A stretch of 64,000 bases of DNA from CAVUCH01 sp963739995 (lineage in GTDB: Bacteria > Acidobacteriota > Vicinamibacteria > Vicinamibacterales > JAENWD01), in contig CAVUCH010000013.1 of NCBI GenBank assembly GCA_963739995.1, positions 265,413 to 329,412 of the forward strand. Direction: 5' to 3'. The stretch's first letter is position 1; every line of letters starts with the position of its first letter. Below the pieces are notes generated by a model. The model was not told the DNA's origin, did no database searches, and worked only from the letters and a program-made list of their open reading frames with translations. Position numbers and translations under genes: made by a program. Shown in pieces: positions 57,316 through 64,000 of this stretch.

Positions 57316-59112
57316 ATGCGCATGAACGATTCCGCCCCTTCACCACCAAGCCCGGAACCCGGCCACATCGCGCTCACCCAGCGAGGCCGCGATCGGGCGG
57401 GCTGGAGACGCTGGCTGCCGGGTCTGCAGACCCTGCGCAGCTACCAGTCCGCTTGGCTGCGCCACGATATTGTCGCCGGACTGGTGCTGACAACGATGCT
57501 GGTGCCCGTCGGGATCGCCTATGCGGTGGCATCGGGGGTGCCAGGCATCCACGGACTCTACGCGACGATTGTTCCGCTGCTGGCCTATGCGCTGTTCGGT
57601 CCCAGCCGCATCCTTGTGCTGGGACCCGACTCGTCCCTCGCTGCCGTCATCCTCGCCGTCGTCCTGCCGCTGTCTGGCGGCGACCCCATGCGTGCCATCG
57701 CCCTGGCAGGGATGATGGCGATCGTATCCGGGACCGTGTGCATTCTGGCCGGCCTGGCGCGCCTGGGATTCGTCACTGAGCTCCTTTCCAAGCCTATCCG
57801 CTATGGATACATGAACGGCATTGCCCTGACCGTATTGATCAGTCAACTGCCCAAGCTCTTCGGGTTCTCGATCGAGAGCGACGGCCCGGGGAGAAACTTG
57901 GTGGCCATCGCCACGGCGGTACTTGACGGCCGAGCCAACTGGACTGCGTTCCTGGTCGGCGCCGGTACGCTGGCAGTGATCCTACTGCTGAAGGGCAGCA
58001 AGCGCGTGCCGGGCATCCTGATCGCTGTGGTTGGAGCAACCATCGTCGTGGGTGCGATGGACCTGGCGGCCCGCGCGGGCGTGTCGGTACTCGGCTCCCT
58101 CCCGCAAGGCCTGCCGGCGTTCGCCATCCCATGGATCACCTACGCTGATATCAGTCCGGTTCTAGTCGGCGGCCTCGCCGTCGCCCTGGTGTCGTTCGCC
58201 GACACCAGCGTGTTGTCGCGCTCCTATGCGGCGCGCACGCGGACCTATGTGGATCCCAACCAGGAGATGGTCGGTCTCGGTGCCGCCAACGTTGCCGCCG
58301 GATTCTTTCAGGGTTTTCCCATCAGCAGCAGTTCATCACGCACGCCCGTGGCTGAAGCCGCAGGTTCCAGAACCCAGCTGACCGGTGTCGTGGGCGCGCT
58401 CAGCGTGGCCCTGCTGCTGCTGGTGGCGCCGGACCTCCTGCAGCATCTGCCCTCCAGTGCATTGGCGGCAGTCGTGATCGCCTCGGCCATCGGCTTGATC
58501 GAGGTCACCGACCTCGGTCGAATCTTTCGCATCCAGCGCTGGGAGTTCTGGCTATCGATCGTCTGTACGGTCGGCGTGGCGGTGCTGGGCGCGATTCCGG
58601 GCATCGGCCTGGCGATCGTGATTGCCGTGATCGAATTCCTGTGGGACGGCTGGCGCCCGTACTCTGCGGTCCTGGGTCGCCCCGAGGGCCTCGATAGCTA
58701 CCACGACATCCAGCGCTACCCCGGTGCCCGCCTGGTTCCCGGCCTGGTGCTGTTTCGCTGGGATGCGCCCTTGTTCTTCGCCAACGCCGAACTATTCCGT
58801 GACCGCGTGCTGGATGCGGTGGCCACATCGCCTACGGCGGTGCGCAGGCTTGTCGTGGCGGCAGAACCGATCACCAGCGTGGACGTCACTGCCGCGGATG
58901 TCCTAACCGAATTGCACGAAACCCTGCGCGCGGCCGGCCTCGAGTTGTGTTTTGCCGAGATGAAGGACCCCGTCAAGGACAAGCTGAAGCGATTCGGGCT
59001 GTTCGCGCGTTTTGGTGAGGAGACCTTCTTCCCGACCCTGGGTGCGGCCGTCAGCAGCTATCTCAAGACCCAACCGGTGGATTGGCCGGACTCAGGGGAC
59101 CGGACGTCATAG
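57316..59112 (+). CDS. SulP family anion transporter with STAS domain
   Basis: 598 aa. 10-12 membrane helices: GLVLTTMLVPVGIAYAVASG, LFGPSRILVLGPDSSLAAVI, GYMNGIALTVLISQLPKLFG, QGFPISSSSSRTPVAEAAGS. A cytoplasmic STAS domain closes the protein (LVPGLVLFRWDAPLFFANAE; LVVAAEPITSVDVTAADVL). SulP proteins carry sulfate, bicarbonate or other anions; the substrate is unknown. Start ATG 57316 or 57322. It may work with the porin upstream. Confidence 0.88.
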   Translation: MRMNDSAPSPPSPEPGHIALTQRGRDRAGWRRWLPGLQTLRSYQSAWLRHDIVAGLVLTTMLVPVGIAYAVASGVPGIHGLYATIVPLLAYALFGPSRILVLGPDSSLAAVILAVVLPLSGGDPMRAIALAGMMAIVSGTVCILAGLARLGFVTELLSKPIRYGYMNGIALTVLISQLPKLFGFSIESDGPGRNLVAIATAVLDGRANWTAFLVGAGTLAVILLLKGSKRVPGILIAVVGATIVVGAMDLAARAGVSVLGSLPQGLPAFAIPWITYADISPVLVGGLAVALVSFADTSVLSRSYAARTRTYVDPNQEMVGLGAANVAAGFFQGFPISSSSSRTPVAEAAGSRTQLTGVVGALSVALLLLVAPDLLQHLPSSALAAVVIASAIGLIEVTDLGRIFRIQRWEFWLSIVCTVGVAVLGAIPGIGLAIVIAVIEFLWDGWRPYSAVLGRPEGLDSYHDIQRYPGARLVPGLVLFRWDAPLFFANAELFRDRVLDAVATSPTAVRRLVVAAEPITSVDVTAADVLTELHETLRAAGLELCFAEMKDPVKDKLKRFGLFARFGEETFFPTLGAAVSSYLKTQPVDWPDSGDRTS

Positions 59113-59322
59113 CGGCCCCACTGGCACGCAGGCGCGTCTGGCATGGACTTAACGTGTTTGAACGGGCAGGACTCGCACTTCGGCAATCTGACGGTCCGCT
59201 GCGCTGTCGACGACGCCGAGCAGCATCGTTCGACCGTTTTTACGACAATGTGGACCGGGTAGCGGCGGATCGAGGCGGATAACAGAACGAGAGGCCGGAC
59301 GAGAGAGCGACGGTGTTGACCG
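59113..59322. other. Intergenic gap, no feature seen
   Basis: Between the convergent SulP and response-regulator genes. No clear hairpin with a T-run. Confidence 0.4.
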
Positions 59323-59949
59323 TCAGTGTTTCGCCGCAGGCCGTAGGCCGAGACGCGCGGCCATTGTCACCAGGTCCGGCAGCGAGTCAGCCTTCATCTT
59401 GCGCATCACCTGGCCTCGGTGCGCCTTCACGGTGATCTCGCTGATGCCGAGTTCGCCCCCGACCTGTTTGTTCAACAGGCCGGACACGACCCATGCCATC
59501 ACCTCGCGTTCGCGCGGAGTGAGTGACGCGTAGCAGTCCCGCAAGACCCGCAGCTCCGAATCCTGATGGAGTGCGGTTCGACTTCGCTCTATCGCACTGC
59601 GAATGGCGTTCAGCAGCACATCGTCCTTGAACGGCTTCGTCAGGAACTCGACGGCTCCTGCCTTCATCGCTTGCACGCTCATCGGCACGTCGCCATGTCC
59701 GGTGATGAAGATGATCGGCATGTCGGTCCGCTCCGCGAGCTGCTGCTGCAACTCGAGGCCGCTGAGCCCAGGCAGCGTCACATCAAGCACCAGGCAGCAC
59801 GGAACGGTCGCGCGAGGGCGGGAGAGGAACTCTTGTGCGGATGCGAACGTTTCGGGTCGCCAGCCTGCGGTTCTGATCGACAGCTCCAGCGATTCGCGCA
59901 CGGAGACGTCGTCGTCGACGACGAAGACGATGGACGTGACGTCCGGCAT
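59323..59949 (-). CDS. FixJ-type response regulator
   Basis: 208 aa. Receiver domain with acidic pocket FVVDDDVSVRE, phospho-acceptor Asp in CLVLDVTLPGLSG, conserved Thr/Lys (IFITGHGD; FLTKPF). LuxR-type helix-turn-helix: LTPREREVMAWVVSGLLNKQ, ISEITVKAHRGQVMRKM. Phosphorylation lets it activate promoters. The start at 59949 has GAGG five bases upstream. Third gene of the signalling array on this strand. Confidence 0.88.
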   Translation of the reverse strand: MPDVTSIVFVVDDDVSVRESLELSIRTAGWRPETFASAQEFLSRPRATVPCCLVLDVTLPGLSGLELQQQLAERTDMPIIFITGHGDVPMSVQAMKAGAVEFLTKPFKDDVLLNAIRSAIERSRTALHQDSELRVLRDCYASLTPREREVMAWVVSGLLNKQVGGELGISEITVKAHRGQVMRKMKADSLPDLVTMAARLGLRPAAKH

Positions 59950-60035
59950 CGTTACCTCGATCGACCGAGCTGCGATCGCCGAACTCACAGTATATGGCTC
60001 TCGATCGATCCTGCCGGTACTCATGGTCGTCACGC

Positions 60036-60410
60036 TTACCTCATCCGAAGCGCGGCGTTGAGCGCGTCGAGCAGGGCCGCCTCGCTGAACGGCTTGGACA
60101 GGCACGCCACTGCGCCCTGCGCGAGCAGGCGCGGACGGATGGTCTTGTCTCCGTTGGCCGTGATGAAAACAATCGGGATCTCCTGCTGCCGACGTATCAA
60201 TTCCTGTTGCAGTTCGGGACCAGACATGTTGGGCATCGCGATGTCGAGGAGCAGACAGCTCGTCTCGCTGACAGCGTTCGACGCGAGGAACGCTTCGGCC
60301 GATGAGAACGCCTGGACGGCAAAGCCGAATTGCCGCAGCAAGTCTGGCAGCGACTCACGCACGGACTCGTCGTCGTCGACGACCGACACCAGTGAACGCT
60401 TGCCCATCAT
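60036..60410 (-). CDS. Stand-alone receiver-domain response regulator
   Basis: ~124 aa receiver only: VSVVDDDESVRESLPDLLRQ, Asp in CLLLDIAMPNMSG, FITANGD and ACLSKPFSE. No output domain, so it likely acts as an intermediate or by protein contact. ATG 60410 or 60407, with GAGG close upstream. The histidine-kinase remnant overlaps its 5' side. Confidence 0.85.
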   Translation of the reverse strand: MMGKRSLVSVVDDDESVRESLPDLLRQFGFAVQAFSSAEAFLASNAVSETSCLLLDIAMPNMSGPELQQELIRRQQEIPIVFITANGDKTIRPRLLAQGAVACLSKPFSEAALLDALNAALRMR

Positions 60411-60635
60411 GAGCGCCTCGGTACGGATGCCGCGTCGTGATGGTCTCTGCACAGCGGGGAATGGAAAACGAGAAGGTAGCACCAGTTCCGTCGTTGCGTG
60501 CGGCCCAGATGAGCACAATCACCGCTCGTTTTGCCGTACATAGTTGGAGGATGCGCCACTTTGCCGGCGAACGTCTATGAGACCTTGGTATTGCCCCCGG
60601 CACACTCGGTCAACGCTTTGCCCGTCATGAATGCC
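60411..60635 (-). pseudogene. Collapsed response regulator plus histidine kinase remnant
   Basis: Two scraps. (1) ~60457-60535: the minus frame reads LIWAARNDGTGATFSFSIPR, parallel to LWAERNDGPGATFAFLVPRD at the end of the intact kinase: the tail of a second kinase. (2) ~60592-60628: an ATG overlapping the intact kinase stop (60625-60628) reads MTGKALT, parallel to MMGKRSL at the start of the stand-alone regulator: the head of a lost regulator. A deletion appears to have joined them. Confidence 0.75.
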
Positions 60636-62730
60636 TCATTACCGGGGCTGCGTCCGTGACGTTTTCTGGATCGCGGGGGACTAAAAAAGCGAAGGTGGCA
60701 CCTGGCCCATCATTCCGCTCTGCCCAGAGACGGCCATGATGTCTTTCGATGATGGAGCGACTGACGGAGAGTCCGATCCCCATCCCGTCACGTTTTGTTG
60801 TGTAGAAGGCGTCAAAAAGCTTGTTCACGACCTGAGGGTCGACTCCGATGCCGGCATCCCGCACGGTCAGGCGCACGCGATCGCCGTCCATCTGTTCTGT
60901 TTTGACCAGCAATTGACGCGGGCGATCGTGCACGTCAACCATCGCGTCCGAGGCGTTGCGGAGCAGGTTGAGGATGACCTGCTGGAGCTGGACACGGTCG
61001 CCGGTGAGGTTCGGGAGATCGTCGGCGAGCTCCGACTGAAGCACGACGCGGTTTCGCTGAAGCTCACTCCGCGACAGCGTAATGACCTCCCGCGTGGCTT
61101 CGTTCAGATCGACCGACTCCAGCGAGAACTCCTTCTTGCTGAACAGAGCGCGTAGCCGCGAGATTACATCCGAAGCGCGGTTGCCATCGCGAATAGTCCG
61201 CCTCGCGGTCTCGCGCGCGCCCTCGACGTTCGGCGGATTGGCATCCAACATCCGAAGACACGTACCGGCGTTGGTTATGATGCCCGACAGCGGCTGGTTA
61301 ACCTCATGAGCGATCGAGGCGGTCAACGTGCTCAAGGTCGTGACCCGCGCCACATGTGCGAGGTCGGAACGGGCTCTGTTCAGGGCCTCCTCCGCGACCA
61401 TGCTCTCTGTCACGTCCTGAAGGGCCCCGACGAACATCGGTCGACCCTCGATCTGCTCTATCGCATGGGCGACGCCGCGCACATACTTCACGGCGCCGCG
61501 GGAGGTCACGATTCGAAACGCAAAATTGACGTTTACCCCGGACATTCCGCGTGCGATCACCGAGTCGAACGACGGCAGGTCGTCCGGGTGGATGATGTCT
61601 CGAACCCTCTGCACCGTGACCTTCGTCGCGGGATCGAACTCGAAGATGCGGTAAGCCTCCTCGGACCAGTTGTGGTCGTCCGCCACTAAGTCCGTGATGA
61701 AGCTGCCCGTCTTACTCAGCCGCTGGGCCTCGGCGAAACTGTCGTAGGCCCGCCTGAGCTCGGCCTCTGCTCGCTTTCGGTCTTCGATGTCGGTGTTGAC
61801 TCCGTACCAGTTGACGATGGTGCCTCTCTCGTCGCGCAGAGGATTCGTACGGAAGAGAAACCACCGATAATCGCCATCGTACCGACGCAGCCGCGCTTCG
61901 GCCTCTCCCGGCGCTTCCGAAGCCATAATGCGCTTCCACGTCGCCGCCAGACCGCTCACATCCTCAGGGTGGACGGCAGCCGTCCAGCCCCAACCGGTCG
62001 CCTGTTCCGCCGAAAGACCGATGAAGTCCAGATAGTGCTGACTGAAGAACTCCGCGCTTCCATCGAGCCGCGCCGACCAGGCCAGCGCCGGAATCGTGTC
62101 GATGGTGAGCTTGAGATTACGCTCACTCGCCGCGAGAGCCTCCTCGGCGCGTTTGCGCTCGTCGATGTCGATGAGCAGGTTGTACCAGCGGACGATGTGC
62201 CCGTTCGTATCCCGAAGCGGAAATCCGCGAGACTGAAACCAGCGGTAGACGCCATCAAAACGTCGAGCCCGTACTTCAAACTCGAAGGGGTCACCGGACA
62301 CGATCGAACGGGTGAAGACCTCGACGACGCGTGGAAGATCCTCAGGATGTGTCTCGCCGCCGGTCCCCCAGCGCTTTAGCTCCTCCAACGTCTTGCCGAA
62401 GTACTCGAGGGTCGGACGGTTGACGAATTCGACCTCACCGCCGGGCGTAAAGGCTGCGATGAATCCTGGAATGCTGTCCACGATCAGCCGCGACTCGCGT
62501 TCGCTGTCGCCCAGTGCTTCATTGGCGATGACGAGCTCATGTGTGCGCTGCGCGACGCGTTCCTCGAGGTCGTCGGCGATGCCAAGCAGCGCGTCCAGCG
62601 AGGTGTTGACAATTCGAGGCGGCTCGCCGCCCATCCATAGGGCAGGGAGAGCCATGATGCCGCGCAGATCGTTCAGAGAGTCACGCAGCCGCGTGACTTC
62701 CTCGGCCGGGGATTCGAGCGGAGGCGCCAC
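60625..62730 (-). CDS. Multi-PAS sensor histidine kinase (FixL-like)
   Basis: 701 aa. Three PAS/PAC units (LIVDSIPGFIAAFTPGGEVE; LTIDTIPALAWSARLDGSAE; GSFITDLVADDHNWSEEAYR). H-box LTASIAHEVNQPLSGIITNA with the phosphorylated His. Catalytic N-box LLRNASDAM and G-boxes DAGIGVD and GMGIGLSVSRSI. No membrane helices, so a soluble sensor. GTG 62730 with GAGG upstream. Its stop overlaps the ATG of a broken regulator. Confidence 0.9.
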   Translation of the reverse strand: MAPPLESPAEEVTRLRDSLNDLRGIMALPALWMGGEPPRIVNTSLDALLGIADDLEERVAQRTHELVIANEALGDSERESRLIVDSIPGFIAAFTPGGEVEFVNRPTLEYFGKTLEELKRWGTGGETHPEDLPRVVEVFTRSIVSGDPFEFEVRARRFDGVYRWFQSRGFPLRDTNGHIVRWYNLLIDIDERKRAEEALAASERNLKLTIDTIPALAWSARLDGSAEFFSQHYLDFIGLSAEQATGWGWTAAVHPEDVSGLAATWKRIMASEAPGEAEARLRRYDGDYRWFLFRTNPLRDERGTIVNWYGVNTDIEDRKRAEAELRRAYDSFAEAQRLSKTGSFITDLVADDHNWSEEAYRIFEFDPATKVTVQRVRDIIHPDDLPSFDSVIARGMSGVNVNFAFRIVTSRGAVKYVRGVAHAIEQIEGRPMFVGALQDVTESMVAEEALNRARSDLAHVARVTTLSTLTASIAHEVNQPLSGIITNAGTCLRMLDANPPNVEGARETARRTIRDGNRASDVISRLRALFSKKEFSLESVDLNEATREVITLSRSELQRNRVVLQSELADDLPNLTGDRVQLQQVILNLLRNASDAMVDVHDRPRQLLVKTEQMDGDRVRLTVRDAGIGVDPQVVNKLFDAFYTTKRDGMGIGLSVSRSIIERHHGRLWAERNDGPGATFAFLVPRDPENVTDAAPVMRHS

Positions 62731-62759
62731 GTCAGACCTCCCATGCGTTTTCGCCGCGT

Positions 62760-63030
62760 CGAGCGTATCCGCATAGGGTAGCGCATCGCCATACGTCTTC
62801 GGTCTCCAATCGTTCCGCGTCTCTCGAGATCGTCACATGGCAGTAGCCGACCGCCCCTCGCAGTTGAGTTGCGGGAGGACTTCGTGTTGTCCTCCCGTCC
62901 TTTTGGAAGAAATTTCAGTGGGAGAGCACCAGCACCAGCGGATCGCCTCGCTGCAACTCCGAGAGCGTTCGGCGCATGCCACGGTGGTCCGACAGCTCGT
63001 ACTCGCGGGACACTGCACCGGGAAATAACG
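62760..63030 (-). pseudogene. Peroxiredoxin-like (AhpC/TSA) protein, broken
   Basis: Minus frames read YELSDHRGMRRTLSELQRGD, PLVLVLSH then a stop, and downstream in other frames NFFQKD / GGQHEVLPQL / VGYCHVTISRD. This is the start of a peroxiredoxin-like redox protein (PLVLVLSRGxFCPKxRRQH-type), with the catalytic Cys region destroyed by a nonsense codon and frameshifts. Confidence 0.6.
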
Positions 63031-63052
63031 ATATCAAGTCGCGTGCGAACCT

Positions 63053-63754
63053 CTATCCAGAAACGCGATCGCCGCTACCTTCCACGTTGAGCGCGGCATC
63101 TGTCGCCGCATCGTCAGGAGTTCTCCCGCGCTCGCGCGCCACGATGTATGCGGCGTACCACGCCGACCAGTGGTGCTTCGGAGCGGTCGGCTCGTACCCG
63201 CCGTGGCGCTCTTCCGTTTCGCGCAGAAGCTCGGTCAGCGTCGAAACGTCCGAGCTGAATCCTCGTCCGGGAAACCGCGTGGTGACCTCTTGAAGCAGCC
63301 AGCCGTTGCCGTCCGGATCATTGAAGGAGGCGAACGAGAAATAGGAGCGGTTCTGCGGGTCGCGGCCGGGCGTGCGTCCCTTGCTCCGTGCGTTAAGGAG
63401 GTCGCCTTCGAAATGGAACACTTCGGTGACCTCGACGCCGTGTCCAATCAGCCGGGCGCGTGCTGCCTCGAGGTCATCGACCACGAGAAACGTTCCCTGA
63501 ACCGATCCCGGCACTCCGGACGTGAATCCCTTGCCGAACATGACGGAGCACGGCGAGCCGGGAGGTGTCATCTGTACGAGCCGCCAATCGTCACCGCTCG
63601 CGAAATCGGCGTCCAGCCGCCACCCCAGGCTGTCGTAGAAGCGCCTGGCGCGATCGACGTCGGACACTGGAATGACGACGACCTCGAGCTTCAGATCGGT
63701 CGTGGCGGCGGTGCGGATCTGGGTGGCGTCTTCATGGATTGTCCGAGTGCTCAT
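63053..63754 (-). CDS. VOC superfamily protein (two-module, ~233 aa)
   Basis: LEVVVIPVSDVDRARRFYDS, DDWRLVQMTPPGSPCSVMFG, GTFLVVDDLEAARARLIGHG, ASFNDPDGNGWLLQEVTTRF. A C-terminal ~55-residue extension (HHWSAWYAAYIVARERGRTP) is shared by a known subset of VOC proteins. Start at 63754, GGAGG five bases upstream. The function is unknown. Confidence 0.8.
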   Translation of the reverse strand: MSTRTIHEDATQIRTAATTDLKLEVVVIPVSDVDRARRFYDSLGWRLDADFASGDDWRLVQMTPPGSPCSVMFGKGFTSGVPGSVQGTFLVVDDLEAARARLIGHGVEVTEVFHFEGDLLNARSKGRTPGRDPQNRSYFSFASFNDPDGNGWLLQEVTTRFPGRGFSSDVSTLTELLRETEERHGGYEPTAPKHHWSAWYAAYIVARERGRTPDDAATDAALNVEGSGDRVSG

Positions 63755-64000
63755 GGTGACCTCCGTATTTGTTGGTGAGTGGATCAGGATCGCGGCGATT
63801 GGTCCAGAAGTCAACGGTGTCCAGGCCGGGGATCGGCGGGATCACCGCGGTGCTGCCGTTGGCAATCACGACGGCGCGACGCGCGATGAGCTGCTCGCGT
63901 CCAACCGTGACCGTGCGTAGGTCCGTCAGTCTTCCTTCGCCTCGAAAGAGCCTGGCGCCGGTCGCCTCCATCGCGGCAGCAGAGCTGCTGTCATTGAGAT
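63732..64000 (-). pseudogene. Flavin disulfide/pyridine-nucleotide oxidoreductase, truncated (continues past right edge)
   Basis: The minus frame reads MEATGARLFRGEGRLTDLRT, VTVGREQLIARRAVVIANGS, TAVIPPIPGLDTVDFWTNRR and then unrelated codons into the VOC promoter. The block is the FAD-domain segment of mercuric-reductase/dihydrolipoamide-dehydrogenase-like enzymes just before the NAD domain. The normal protein would continue; here the NAD and dimerisation domains are missing. The 5' part lies beyond 64000. Confidence 0.65.

Overview
The window is high-G+C bacterial DNA. It is probably from a soil or sediment Acidobacteriota of the Vicinamibacteria type; this is inferred from the mix of gene families and the intergenic repeats, and no rRNA gene is present to prove it. 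The first ~29 kb is ordinary chromosomal core. The rest is an accessory region with many broken genes.

Core, 1-29.6 kb: tail of an M24 peptidase; an HtrA protease; a CYTH protein; a MurU-like nucleotidyltransferase with an AmgK-like kinase (probable cell-wall sugar recycling); a sugar isomerase; asnS and rimO. The conserved translation operon follows: rimP-nusA-infB-DUF503-rbfA-nrnA-truB-rpsO-pnp. It has an attenuator-like hairpin before rimP, a probable S15 autoregulatory leader before rpsO and a strong terminator after pnp. Next come a cupredoxin, an M48 protease, a DUF4097 lipoprotein, smc (with a Gly/His/Asn-rich insertion in its head), a CtpA-type protease, tatA-tatC, a tRNA-Gln and a DUF1579 protein. 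Three kinds of intergenic inverted-repeat element sit between core genes.

Accessory, 29.6-64 kb: an isoprenylcysteine-methyltransferase-like gene and a DinB gene (both frameshifted), VapBC, a berberine-bridge-type FAD oxidoreductase in three frames, FAD monooxygenases, a creatininase-family protein, a TacAT acetyltransferase toxin-antitoxin pair with a clear promoter and operator, several VOC/SnoaL-type genes, an HxlR regulator divergent from a second FAD oxidoreductase, an NDH-2-type dehydrogenase, a tannase-family esterase, an ECF sigma/anti-sigma pair, MOSC, DinB, I78 and BNR-repeat genes. From 52.2 to 57.3 kb there is an IS630 transposase bounded by exact 86-bp direct repeats, a ~188-bp copy of the 31.5-kb oxidoreductase tail, and fragments of an isochorismatase-like hydrolase and a serine recombinase. 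Then come a porin, a SulP transporter and a FixL/FixJ-like signalling array that looks partly collapsed after duplication. The right edge holds a peroxiredoxin-like pseudogene, a VOC gene and a truncated flavin oxidoreductase.

At least eight genes carry single-base frame breaks after which the expected protein resumes in another frame. Some are in genes expected to be functional (htrA, asnS). Either the assembly has indel errors or decay is widespread; raw reads would settle it. I did not find a convincing wholly new system. The best leads are the stop-codon-abutting inverted heptamer arrays, the SMC head insertion, the collapsed two-component array and the IS/86-bp repeat arrangement.
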